From Gordonia hydrophobica NBRC 16057 (lineage in GTDB: Bacteria > Actinomycetota > Actinomycetes > Mycobacteriales > Mycobacteriaceae): DNA of 64,000 bases. Below are positions 37,090 through 45,300 of this stretch, piece by piece. Location: positions 434,001 through 498,000 of the forward strand of contig NZ_BCWU01000001.1 of NCBI RefSeq assembly GCF_001592365.1. The letters run 5' to 3'. Position 1 is the first letter of the stretch. Each line of letters opens with the position of its first letter. The position numbers and the translations under genes are program-made. The notes below the pieces were generated by a model. The model searched no databases, was not told the origin of the DNA, and saw only the letters and a program-made list of their open reading frames with translations.

Positions 37090-38111
37090 CGGCGACGACG
37101 CGGACTGTTGCGCTGGGGCCGGCGGCGATGCGCTTCACCTGGCGCGCAGTGGTGGTGAACTCCCTGCTGGCGGCGATGCTCGTGGCGACGGTCCTGCTGG
37201 CGCTGGGACTGGGGCGCAGCGGGCTCAGCCTGAGCGATATGGCCGCGCTCGCGACCGGCGACGCGACGTCGCGCCAGCAGTTGATCTTCTCCTGGCGTGC
37301 TCCCCGTGCCCTCGCCGCGATCGTCTTCGGCGCCTGTCTCGGCGTCAGCGGCGCGCTGTTTCAAGCGCTCACCCGCAACGCGCTCGGCAGTCCCGACGTG
37401 ATCGGACTCAACTCCGGCGCGTACACCGGGGTGATCGTGGTGCTGATGGTCGGCGGCAGTGGTTTCGCCCAGCTGGCGCTCGGCGCCGTCGCCGGGTGCA
37501 CCGTGGCCGCGCTCGCGATCTTCTTCCTCGCCTACAAGCACGGAATGGCGGGCTTCCGGCTGATCGTCGTCGGCATCGCCGTCAGTGCGGTCCTGACCTC
37601 GTTCAATCACTGGTTCAGCGTGCAAGCCGATCTCGACGAGGCGCGGGAGGCGGCGATCTGGGGAGCGGGCACGCTCGCCGACATGACCTGGGAGCCCCTC
37701 GCCGTCACGACCCTCGTCGCCGCACTCCTGGCCCTGCTGTTGCCTGCGCTCTCGTACCGGGTCCGGCAGCTCGATCTCGGCGACGACACCGCGGCGGCGC
37801 TGGGGGTCGACGTGGAACGCACCAAACTGGTGATGGTGCTGGTCGGCGTCGTGTTCACAGCCATCGTCACCGCCGTCGCCGGGCCGATCGCGTTCATCGC
37901 GCTCGCCGCGCCGCAGATCGCGAAGCGGATGACCCGATCACCTGCGCTCTCGCTGGTCGGTTCGGCGCTCGTCGGCGCGACGCTGCTCGCCGCCGCCGAC
38001 GTGATCGCGGTCCACCTCCTGGGCGAGGCACGGCCACCGGTCGGGGTGGTGACGGTGACCCTCGGCGGGCTGTATCTGGTGTGGCTGCTGGTGCGTGAGA
38101 CGGCGAAATAA
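37086..38111 (+). CDS. FecCD-family siderophore ABC permease, second subunit
   Basis: 341 aa. RAPRALAAIVFGACLGVSGALFQALTRNALGSPDVIGLNSGAY and LDLGDDTAAALGVDVERTK are typical of FepG/FecD proteins. GPIAFIALAAPQIAKRM precedes the last helices. GTG 37086 overlaps the previous stop (GTGA). A FepC-type ATPase gene normally follows; here the next gene is an unrelated regulator, so the ATPase must be supplied from elsewhere. Confidence 0.92.
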   Translation: MTATTRTVALGPAAMRFTWRAVVVNSLLAAMLVATVLLALGLGRSGLSLSDMAALATGDATSRQQLIFSWRAPRALAAIVFGACLGVSGALFQALTRNALGSPDVIGLNSGAYTGVIVVLMVGGSGFAQLALGAVAGCTVAALAIFFLAYKHGMAGFRLIVVGIAVSAVLTSFNHWFSVQADLDEAREAAIWGAGTLADMTWEPLAVTTLVAALLALLLPALSYRVRQLDLGDDTAAALGVDVERTKLVMVLVGVVFTAIVTAVAGPIAFIALAAPQIAKRMTRSPALSLVGSALVGATLLAAADVIAVHLLGEARPPVGVVTVTLGGLYLVWLLVRETAK

Positions 38112-38128
38112 CGGTGTGCGGCCCTCGG

Positions 38129-38134
38129 TACGCT
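38129..38134 (+). promoter_or_regulatory. Leaderless -10 box of the AfsR-like gene
   Basis: TACGCT, then GAATGC and ATG 38141 (6 nt), without a ribosome site. It supports 38141 as the start. Confidence 0.6.
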
Positions 38135-38140
38135 GAATGC

Positions 38141-41100
38141 ATGGCCGAGTCCGCTGTCGCATCGCCGCGCGTGGTGATCGGCGTGCTGGGACCGGTGACG
38201 CTCGACGGTCGTGAGATCACCGGCGCCCGCGCCAAGCGCCTGCTGGTGGCACTGGCCTTGGCCGCGGGACAGTCGCTGTCGGCGGAGCGGCTCATCGACG
38301 ACGTCTGGGGCGACGACCCGCCGAAATCGCCTGCGTCCGCGCTGCACACCCAGATCTCTCGGCTGCGGACGGTCTCGGCACCCGCGCACATCGACGGCTC
38401 CGACGGTCGGTATCGCTTGACCGGAGCCACCACCGACATGGATCTCGTCGCCGACCGGCTCGCGGCGGACGACCCGGCGGGCGCCGCAGCGCTGTGGCGC
38501 GGTGCGCCGGGCGACGACCTCGGCGCCGCTCCGGTGGCCGATCATCTCGCCGACCGCGCTCGCCGACTGCGGCTGCGCGTCGACGAAGCCCTGGCGCGGG
38601 ACGCGCTGGCCCGCGGAGCCTTCGACGTCGCGGCCGAATGCGCACGCGAACGCCTGCGCACCGACCCGCTCGACGAGTCGGCGGCGGTGCTGCTGATGAC
38701 GGCGCTGGCCGAACTCGGTCGCACCAATGAAGCACTCACCGTCTTCTCCCGCTTGCGGCGGACGCTCGTCGAACAGCTCGGCGCCGACCCCGGACCCGAG
38801 GCGACCGTACTCAATGCGCGGCTGCTGGCAGCGTCCCAGACGCGCGTTCCGGCGCCGCCGCGTCGTCTGCCGTCGCCCGGCGCGGGACTGCGCGACACCG
38901 GAACCGAACTCATCGGCCGCGCCGCCGACCTGACGACGATCACCGCCGACCTCGAGACCCACCGGGTGGTGACCGTGCAGGGACCGGGCGGGGTCGGCAA
39001 GACGCGGATCGCGACCGAGATCGGACGACGGCTGGCGCAGGACGGCCGCGCCGTCTACTTCGTCCCGCTCGCCTCGGTGCGCAACGGCGACGACCTGCTG
39101 GCCGCGGTGGCCGGGGCGCTCGGCGTCGGCGAATCCGAACTCAGCAACGCCGGTCCGCGGAAGGTCAGTGCGGGGTTGTCGGAACGATTGCAGGATGCGC
39201 TGCGCGGATCGTCGGCGGTGCTGATCCTGGACAACTGCGAGCAGGTGATCGACGCGTGCGCGGTCCTGGTCGATTCGATCCTGGCCGCCGGCCCCGGCTT
39301 GCGGATTCTGACCACCAGCCGCTCGCCGTTGCTGATTCCGGCCGAACAGGTCTACCAACTCCCGGTGCTGAGTGTGGCGGGCAGGCATCCGTCGGCCGTG
39401 GAACTGTTCTGTCGGCGGGCCCGCGCGGTGCGCCCCGACGCCGTGATGGACATGGCAGCCGTCGCCGACCTCTGCGCCCGGCTGGACGGTCTGCCGCTGG
39501 CGATCGAGCTCGCCGCCGCCCGCGTTCGGACGATGCGGGTCGAGGAGATCAGCCAACGCCTCGGCGAACGGTTCCAGCTGTTGCGGTCTGCGGACCGGAC
39601 GGTGCCTGATCGGCACCGCACGCTGTCCGCGGTGATCGAATGGAGTTGGGATCTGCTCGACGACGCGCCGCGCACCGTGCTCGCCCGGCTGTCACTGTTC
39701 CCGGGAGGCTTCTCGCGGGCGGCGGCCGAGCGCCTGAGCGGACTCGCCGGCGTGGTGCTCGACGACGCGCTCGCGGCACTCGCCGACCAGTCGCTGCTGC
39801 AGGTGTACGACGACGGCGGTGAGACCCGGTTCCGCATGCTGGAGATGGTGCGGGAGTTCGGCGAACAACAGTTGCGGGAGACCGCCGACGAGGCGGCCGT
39901 CGCCGCGGCGATGCGGCTGTGGGCCACGGATTTCGCCCGTGACCTGCGGACGCGCGTCGAGGCATCGTCCGACGGCGAACTGGTCGTCGACACCCGACGC
40001 GAGGCCGACAACCTGATCTGGGCGCTGCGCAGCGGACTGGCAGCGACCGACCCCGCGGCCCTCGAGACGGTGGTGCAGGTGTTCCCCGTGGTCGGCGTGT
40101 ACTGGGCGACGCGGGGACTGCATCCCGAGATCCAGATCTGGGGACGGCGCGTCCTCGACGCCCTGACCGTGCCGCCGCCCCGCCTCGACGACGACGCTCG
40201 CCGCGCCTGGCAGGCGAGCGTGGTCATCGCGGTGATGCACATGATGCCGATCGGGGAGATGCGCTCGATCGCCAAAGGCCGAATGCTGCTGCGGCGACTC
40301 GCGAACCGCGGCGCGATCTTCACCGATCCGTTCGAGCTGTTGGCGGCGATGATGCTGTGCCGCACCGTGTACGGGTTCTATCGCCTGGTGGTGGAGGCGT
40401 GCGCGGAATTCCGACCACCGGCGATCCGCGGGCTCGGTCTGGCCGTTCGGCTCAACATGAAGGAGAACTTCGGCAATCTGGTCGGCGCCGGCCGCGACAG
40501 CGAGCAGCTCGCCGAGGTGGAGGGTGGGCTGAACGTGTTCGTCTCGGCGGTCGCCGACATCGCCACCGCGAGCGTGCACAGTCAACAGGGGCACTGGCGG
40601 ACGGCGCTGCGACTGTACGAATCCAGCGAGCGGCGCTTCGTCGAACTCGACGCCGTCGACGATCTGCAGCAGGTCCGCGGATACATCGTCGCGAACCGAC
40701 TACAACTCGGTGACTACCGGCGGGCGCGCGCCGACCTCGACGCGGTGCGGTGCGGGTGGCTGCCCGGAGACCCTGCGCCGCAGGGCAACCCGGAGACCGC
40801 GGCAGTGATGATGCTGGTGACGGCCGAGTACCTCCGGACGGCGCCGCCCTCGGCAGACACGGATGACCTCGGCGGCGATGCCGTCGACGTCGCGGGGATC
40901 TATCGTCAGGCCGGCCAGACCCTGCTGGCGGGGCATCCGATGGCGGCGCGCGATCCCGGCGCGGTGATGACGATCGCCGCCGCGGCCGCGGGCCTGCTCT
41001 GTCTGGATGAGGCAGAGTCGGCGGCCGAGTTCGCCGGTGCGGTGCTGGCTCAGAGCGGTGATCTGATGATGACCGGATGGGTGGACATTCCGCAGACGGG

Positions 41101-41365
41101 AAATCTGGCTCTGGTGACCGGTGCGGCCGTGTGCCGCCTGTCGCCGGGCGATCCGGACGGGGTCGCGCTGCTGATTCTGGCCCAGCGGCTGCGGGTGCGG
41201 CACGACTATCCGGCGATGCACGAGTTGATCGGTCGGCGTCGGGAGCTGTCCGGCGCCGACGACGCGGGGTGGGCGGCGGCTGTCGACGCCTACGGGCACC
41301 TGCCGCGACGGCGAGCGCTCGCCGAGACCCAGCGGATCTTCGACGAGCGCACGCCGCTGGTGTGA
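38141..41365 (+). CDS. AfsR/SARP-like regulator with BTAD, NTPase and helical repeat domains
   Basis: 1074 aa. An OmpR-type winged helix (VVIGVLGPVTLDGREITGARAKRLL, LIDDVWGDDPPKS) is followed by a BTAD domain to about residue 250. A STAND/NB-ARC ATPase has Walker A QGPGGVGKTRIA near 280, Walker B VLILDNCEQV near 360 and SRSPLLIPAEQVYQLPVL. The remainder is helical, probably TPR-like. Such proteins integrate signals and activate secondary metabolism or stress genes. The gene is transcribed toward the DrrAB-like exporter genes. Its targets are not visible here. Confidence 0.9.
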   Translation: MAESAVASPRVVIGVLGPVTLDGREITGARAKRLLVALALAAGQSLSAERLIDDVWGDDPPKSPASALHTQISRLRTVSAPAHIDGSDGRYRLTGATTDMDLVADRLAADDPAGAAALWRGAPGDDLGAAPVADHLADRARRLRLRVDEALARDALARGAFDVAAECARERLRTDPLDESAAVLLMTALAELGRTNEALTVFSRLRRTLVEQLGADPGPEATVLNARLLAASQTRVPAPPRRLPSPGAGLRDTGTELIGRAADLTTITADLETHRVVTVQGPGGVGKTRIATEIGRRLAQDGRAVYFVPLASVRNGDDLLAAVAGALGVGESELSNAGPRKVSAGLSERLQDALRGSSAVLILDNCEQVIDACAVLVDSILAAGPGLRILTTSRSPLLIPAEQVYQLPVLSVAGRHPSAVELFCRRARAVRPDAVMDMAAVADLCARLDGLPLAIELAAARVRTMRVEEISQRLGERFQLLRSADRTVPDRHRTLSAVIEWSWDLLDDAPRTVLARLSLFPGGFSRAAAERLSGLAGVVLDDALAALADQSLLQVYDDGGETRFRMLEMVREFGEQQLRETADEAAVAAAMRLWATDFARDLRTRVEASSDGELVVDTRREADNLIWALRSGLAATDPAALETVVQVFPVVGVYWATRGLHPEIQIWGRRVLDALTVPPPRLDDDARRAWQASVVIAVMHMMPIGEMRSIAKGRMLLRRLANRGAIFTDPFELLAAMMLCRTVYGFYRLVVEACAEFRPPAIRGLGLAVRLNMKENFGNLVGAGRDSEQLAEVEGGLNVFVSAVADIATASVHSQQGHWRTALRLYESSERRFVELDAVDDLQQVRGYIVANRLQLGDYRRARADLDAVRCGWLPGDPAPQGNPETAAVMMLVTAEYLRTAPPSADTDDLGGDAVDVAGIYRQAGQTLLAGHPMAARDPGAVMTIAAAAAGLLCLDEAESAAEFAGAVLAQSGDLMMTGWVDIPQTGNLALVTGAAVCRLSPGDPDGVALLILAQRLRVRHDYPAMHELIGRRRELSGADDAGWAAAVDAYGHLPRRRALAETQRIFDERTPLV

Positions 41366-41398
41366 CCGGCCCGCGACTACTCCGCGGCACCGGTCGCT

Positions 41399-41440
41399 CA
41401 GCACTGATCGCCCAGCACTGATCGCCCAGCACTGATTCAG
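41399..41440. repeat. Three tandem 14-bp repeats between convergent genes
   Basis: CAGCACTGATCGCC occurs at 41399, 41413 and, with the last bases altered, at 41427. It lies just after the AfsR-like stop and before the convergent exporter stop. Confidence 0.8.
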
Positions 41441-41444
41441 GGGG

Positions 41445-42284
41445 TTACTTGGCGGTCCGGATGTACGCGCGGACGGCGAGCGGCGCGAAGATCGCCACGA
41501 TGACGGCCGCTCCGATCAGACTCCACACCACGTGGATGCCGACGGTTCCGTCGTTGCACAGTTCGCGGACGGCGGTCACCAAGTGGCTTACCGGATTCAC
41601 GTTCACAAAGCTCTGCAGCCAGCCGGGCATGGTCTCGACCGGCACGAAGGCGTTGGACATGAACGTGAGCGGGAACATGATGAGCATGGAGATGCCCTGA
41701 ACGGCGGACGCCTTCTTCATCAGGCAGCCCATGAGCGCGAAGATCCAGCTGACGGCGAAGCTGCACACCAGCACCAGGAGGGTGGAGCCGAGGACGCCGA
41801 GCGGATCGGGCCGCCAGCCCATCGCGATGCCGACGCCGAAGGTGATCACGGTGGCGAGCAGGTAGCGGATGACGTCGGCCAGCAGTGCGCCGGCGAGCGG
41901 GCTGATCCGCGCGATCGGCAGCGAGCGGAAGCGGTCGAAGACGCCCTTGTTCATATCCTCGCGGAGTTGGGTGCCGGTGACGATCGAGGTGACGATGACG
42001 GTCTGGACGAGGATGCCGGGGATGATGACGGGCAGATAGCTCGCGGTGTCGCCGCTGATCGCGCCACCGAAGATGTAGGTGAACATCAGCGTGAAGATGA
42101 TCGGCTGCAGGACGACGTCGAAGAACTGTTCGGGGTTGCGCATCATCTTGACGACGCTGCGGTAGGCGAGCGAGAACGACTGTGCGACGGTCTCGACCAG
42201 CGTGATGGATCGGCGGGCCTGGGTGCGGGTCGCTTCGATGTTGATCGGTGCGCGCTGGATCGGGGAGTCGAGGGTGGTGGTCAT
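41445..42284 (-). CDS. ABC-2 type drug exporter permease (DrrB-like)
   Basis: 279 aa with six predicted membrane helices. It has the DrrB/ABC2 features RSVVKMMRNPEQFFDVVLQPI, GVFDRFRSLPIARISPLAGAL and SWIFALMGCLMKKASAVQGIS. The last common patch is FMSNAFVPVETMPGWLQ, followed by NPVSHLVTAVRELC. It pairs with the ATPase upstream through an ATGA overlap at 42281-42284. The family exports daunorubicin-like drugs or lipids such as PDIM precursors; the substrate here is unknown. Confidence 0.92.
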   Translation of the reverse strand: MTTTLDSPIQRAPINIEATRTQARRSITLVETVAQSFSLAYRSVVKMMRNPEQFFDVVLQPIIFTLMFTYIFGGAISGDTASYLPVIIPGILVQTVIVTSIVTGTQLREDMNKGVFDRFRSLPIARISPLAGALLADVIRYLLATVITFGVGIAMGWRPDPLGVLGSTLLVLVCSFAVSWIFALMGCLMKKASAVQGISMLIMFPLTFMSNAFVPVETMPGWLQSFVNVNPVSHLVTAVRELCNDGTVGIHVVWSLIGAAVIVAIFAPLAVRAYIRTAK

Positions 42285-43291
42285 GAGTGGGCCTCCTGGG
42301 CGGTGGGTGCGGAGTCGTCGTTGCCGGTGATGGTCAGGAAGACCTCGTCGAGGGTGGGTTTGGACACGGTGATCTCGTCGATTGCGATGTCGGCGTCGCG
42401 CAGCGCGATCAGGACGTCGGGCACGCGGTCGGGGTGATGGAGAGTGACCGTCACGCGACCGGCCTCCGGGCTGAACGCGGCGGGGTCGCCGAGCACGTTC
42501 TCGGCGATCTGAGCGGCACTCGCGGCGTCGGCGCGGTCCGCAGGCGTCAGGATCAGCGTGCTGGTGCCGACCGACTGCTTCAACTCGTCGGCGGTGCCGT
42601 CGGCGATCACCAGACCGCGGTCGATCACGGCGATCCGATCGGCGAGCTGATCGGCCTCGTCGAGATACTGCGTGGTGAGGAGGACGGTCGCGCCCTGGGC
42701 CACCAGTTTGCGGATGGTCTCCCACATCTGGGCGCGAGTCCGCGGGTCGAGGCCGGTGGTCGGTTCGTCGAGGAAGAGCAGCGGCGGCGTGTCGATCAGT
42801 GATGCGGCGAGGTCGAGTCGTCGGCGCATGCCGCCGGAGAACTCACTGAGCGGACGGGAGGCGGCCTCTTCCAGGGCGAAGTCGGCGAGGAGTTCCTCGG
42901 CGCGAGCCTTGGCCTGCGTGCGGGACTTGCCGAGCAGTCGGCCGAACAGCACCAGGTTCTGCGTCGCCGTCAGATCCTCGTCGACCGAGGCGTACTGCCC
43001 GGTGACGCCGATCAGCGACCGGACGGCGACGGCGTCGTCGACCACGTCGTAGCCGAAGACCCGGGCCGATCCGGCGTCGGGCCGCAGCAGTGTCGCGAGC
43101 ATGCTGACGGTGGTGGTCTTGCCTGCTCCGTTGGGGCCGAGGACCCCGTAGACGGTGCCTGCGGGAACCGCGAGATCGATGCCGTTGACGGCCTTCGTCT
43201 CACCGAAGTGCTTCACCAGACCGCGCGCGTCGATCGCGAGATCGGTGCTTGTACCGATGGCGGCGTCGTGGGCCGCGAGTGTCGTTGTCAT
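42281..43291 (-). CDS. ABC exporter ATPase (DrrA-like)
   Basis: 336 aa. Walker A GPNGAGKTTTVSML, signature LSEFSGGMRRRLDLAASL and Walker B LLFLDEPTTGLDPRTRAQ identify the DrrA group. A C-terminal accessory domain of about 100 residues ends in TVSKPTLDEVFLTITG, as in DrrA. It powers the DrrB-like permease. ATG 43291 is 7 nt after CACAGT, a weak leaderless -10. The upstream region is shared with the divergent PPOX gene. Confidence 0.93.
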   Translation of the reverse strand: MTTTLAAHDAAIGTSTDLAIDARGLVKHFGETKAVNGIDLAVPAGTVYGVLGPNGAGKTTTVSMLATLLRPDAGSARVFGYDVVDDAVAVRSLIGVTGQYASVDEDLTATQNLVLFGRLLGKSRTQAKARAEELLADFALEEAASRPLSEFSGGMRRRLDLAASLIDTPPLLFLDEPTTGLDPRTRAQMWETIRKLVAQGATVLLTTQYLDEADQLADRIAVIDRGLVIADGTADELKQSVGTSTLILTPADRADAASAAQIAENVLGDPAAFSPEAGRVTVTLHHPDRVPDVLIALRDADIAIDEITVSKPTLDEVFLTITGNDDSAPTAQEAHS

Positions 43292-43399
43292 GTCGGCAAC
43301 TGTGCGCGCGGCGTCTGTCGTGGCCCTTGCACGCTCTTACATCGACTGTCGGCGTCGGTCGAAGCGGCTCGTCACCACTCGTCGACGGCGGTCAGGCGG

Positions 43400-43405
43400 T
43401 ACCGT
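43400..43405 (+). promoter_or_regulatory. Leaderless -10 box of the PPOX gene
   Basis: TACCGT followed by CAGAAGC and ATG 43413 (7 nt). Confidence 0.6.
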
Positions 43406-43412
43406 CAGAAGC

Positions 43413-43904
43413 ATGGCTCGCACCGTTGCTACTTCTGCCCGTGTCGACCGCGACGAACTCCTCGACTTCGTCCGTACACGTCATCAACTCATCCTGCTGA
43501 CCACGCGCGGCGACGGCTCACCGCAGATGTCGCCTGCCACGGCGGGCGTCGACGAGCAGGGACGCATCGTCATCGCCACGTACCCCGACCGTGCGAAGGC
43601 CGTGAACGCCCGACGGCGGCCGAGCGTCAGCGTCTGCGTGCTGTCGGAGAGCTTCGGCGGCGCCTGGGTGCAGGTCGACGGCGACGCCGAGGTCCTCGAC
43701 ATGCCCGATGCCGAGGACGGACTCGTCGACTATTTCCGCAGCATCGCCGGTGAGCACTCCGACTGGGAGGAGTACCGCGCCGCGATGCGCCTGCAGAACA
43801 AGTCGTTGATCCGCATCACCCCGACCCGCTGGGGGCCGATCGCGACCGGCGGCTTCCCTCAGGACGTCGCCGACCGCCTCGACGCCGCCGAGGGCACCGC
43901 GTAG
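43413..43904 (+). CDS. PPOX-class, F420-type split-barrel protein (Rv1155-like)
   Basis: 163 aa split beta-barrel flavin/deazaflavin-binding protein. LILLTTRGDGSPQMSPATAGVDEQG and the end segment RITPTRWGPIATGGFP match the TIGR03618/Rv1155 group, which binds coenzyme F420 rather than FMN. It probably reduces a small molecule; the substrate is unknown. The start is fixed by the TACCGT box. The stop is followed immediately by the inverted-repeat element at 43911. Confidence 0.85.
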   Translation: MARTVATSARVDRDELLDFVRTRHQLILLTTRGDGSPQMSPATAGVDEQGRIVIATYPDRAKAVNARRRPSVSVCVLSESFGGAWVQVDGDAEVLDMPDAEDGLVDYFRSIAGEHSDWEEYRAAMRLQNKSLIRITPTRWGPIATGGFPQDVADRLDAAEGTA

Positions 43905-43910
43905 CCCGCC

Positions 43911-43970
43911 GCCCCACGTTGGTCGAGTGCTGCCTGCGAGCGGAGCGAGCACGCAGTTATCGAGACCGTC
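43911..43970 (-). repeat. Dispersed repeat copy C
   Basis: Reverse orientation copy. On the minus strand it reads GGTCTCGATAACTGCGTGC, then CTCGCTCCGCTCGC and CAGCACTCGACCAACGTGGGG. It is nearly identical to copy D and forms the left end of the inverted-repeat element. Confidence 0.85.
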
Positions 43971-44302
43971 GTGAGTTCCGCTGGAATTGCGGGCCTTCCG
44001 CTGCCATCAGGTGGTGATCTCGGCCGTGCTCCGACGGATCGTGAGTCGCTGTCTCTGAGGCGGGAGGCGGGAGGCGGTGGGTCGTCGGCGAGGCCGCGTC
44101 CGACTGATCCCACCTGAGATCTGCCCGCTCAGGAGTTTCCGACGGAACATTGCCGCCGGAGGGGGCTGAGCAAGCAGTTCTCAGCACCATGTGACAGTAG
44201 GCGGCGCGCGGCGGCGATATCAGATCGAACACAAGCCTCGCGTGACTCTGCGTCAGTTCGTTTTCTCTGACGCTCTCGTGACCGCACCACTTCGCGGCCA
44301 GT

Positions 44303-44362
44303 CGCACCACTTGTGGTTCCCGCACTTGGTCGCGACGAAGTGCGAGAACCACAAGTGGTGCG
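44303..44362. repeat. 60-bp central palindrome
   Basis: Arms of 30 bp meet without a loop at GTCGCGAC (centre between 44332 and 44333), with about three mismatched pairs. It could extrude as a cruciform or fold as a very stable RNA hairpin. Confidence 0.85.
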
Positions 44363-44560
44363 GCTCGATGGGAAGTGGTGCGTGACGGCGAGCCTGGTTG
44401 CGGTCACTCCCGGGTTGGCCTGAGAGTGGTGTGGTTCGCAGTGCGTTCTCGCCGACGACAACCGCTTCCCAACATGGAGGCGGCTGCGGCTCAACTCGTC
44501 GGAGCGGTGCCGAGATCACCACACGATGGCGGCGGAAGGCCCGGTGATTCCAGCGCACGC

Positions 44561-44617
44561 CAGTCTCGATAACTGCGTGCTCGCTCCGCTCGCGGGCAGC
44601 ACTCGACCAGCGTGGGG
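44561..44617 (+). repeat. Dispersed repeat copy D
   Basis: AGTCTCGATAACTGCGTGCT, then CGCTCCGCTCGCGGGCAGC and ACTCGACCAGCGTGGGGA. It is the inverted partner of copy C and lies 25 bases before the DUF4262 stop. Confidence 0.85.
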
Positions 44618-44642
44618 ACGACCGTCATCGGAAATCAATCGC

Positions 44643-45119
44643 CTAAGCAGCCTCCACAGCAGGGACGCCGAGCAGAGGCTGCACCTGTGCGGGGATGGCG
44701 TACCGCGGTTCCCACGGGTAGCGGCCCTCATCGTCCGGCCACACCAACTGCACGGCATTGAATCGGAGACCGTACAGAACCCTGGTGAGGCGCAGGGGAT
44801 CGGCATCGATCACGTCGATCGCGTGCAGCGACACCGGACGTCGTAGACGCGCCGGAACGCTGGAACCGGCGCCGAACGTCGGATCGCCGACCACCGCCTG
44901 GGCGGCGTAGTCCAGCAGGAGGCCCGCCAGGCGCGGCGGCAGGCCGGTCATCACCAACTCCGGTCGGCCGTGCTCGGTGAGCCCACTGGTGTACGCGATC
45001 GGCGGATGCGCCGCGTCGCCCAGCACGCCGGTGACCGCCCACCGGCCGTCGGTGATCTGGGCGAGCGCGTCGCCGATCAGATCGTCGGCGCCGTCGCACT
45101 CGGGATCGAACTCGCACAT
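44643..45119 (-). CDS. DUF4262-family protein
   Basis: 158 aa. The family pattern is clear: AYTSGLTEHGRPELVMTGLP, LLLDYAAQAVVGDPTFGAG, YGLRFNAVQLVWPDDEGRYPWE. The function of DUF4262 is not established. ATG 45119 abuts a GAGGAGGAGT ribosome site. It is divergent from dnaG, with a LexA-like sequence between them. Confidence 0.85.
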   Translation of the reverse strand: MCEFDPECDGADDLIGDALAQITDGRWAVTGVLGDAAHPPIAYTSGLTEHGRPELVMTGLPPRLAGLLLDYAAQAVVGDPTFGAGSSVPARLRRPVSLHAIDVIDADPLRLTRVLYGLRFNAVQLVWPDDEGRYPWEPRYAIPAQVQPLLGVPAVEAA

Positions 45120-45171
45120 GACTCCTCCTCAACGTCTTCCGACCGTCTCGCCGACCGGGTGCGGTAGCGAT

Positions 45172-45187
45172 TCGCTCGTATGTTCGA
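45172..45187. promoter_or_regulatory. Possible LexA (SOS) box
   Basis: TCGCTCGTATGTTCGA against the actinobacterial consensus TCGAAC-N4-GTTCGA: one half-site perfect, the other 4 of 6. It lies in the dnaG/DUF4262 divergent gap. Tentative. Confidence 0.35.
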
Positions 45188-45288
45188 TTGGTGAGATCAC
45201 TGTACGTCGGGGCTCCGACAGTTCGGTGTCGGCGACACGCGGCCGCCCGGGCTGTGGATGGTCGACGACGCCGATTTGTCAGGACCAC

Positions 45289-45294
45289 TAGACT
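45289..45294 (+). promoter_or_regulatory. Leaderless -10 box of dnaG
   Basis: TAGACT, then GGCTGC and GTG 45301 (6 nt), without a ribosome site. Confidence 0.6.
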
Positions 45295-45300
45295 GGCTGC

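Larger units (their letters stand above)
43911..44617. repeat. Composite inverted-repeat element (about 125-bp arms, central palindrome)
   Basis: The left arm 43911-44036 and right arm 44497-44617 are imperfect inverted copies. Both contain the dispersed repeat (copies C and D) followed by GGCCTTCCGC.GCCAT and TGGTGATCTCGG blocks. Similarity fades further inward. At the centre, 44303-44362 is a 60-bp near-perfect palindrome (CGCACCACTTGTGGTT arms around GTCGCGAC), flanked by a weaker outer pair built on GCACCACTT. No transposase is encoded. I see no convincing protein in this 738-base gap. Confidence 0.8.

Noticed and set aside
32286..38111. Siderophore biosynthesis cluster
   Set aside because: No NRPS, IucA/IucC or hydroxylase genes are present; only uptake, reduction and regulation genes are seen.
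44191..44558. Short frames inside the inverted-repeat element
   Set aside because: They read through palindromic DNA on both strands (HHLWF...VATKC words mirror each other) and have no ribosome sites; the similarity is due to the palindrome, not to a protein.
43911..44617. Insertion sequence
   Set aside because: There are inverted arms, but no transposase frame and no clear target duplication was seen.
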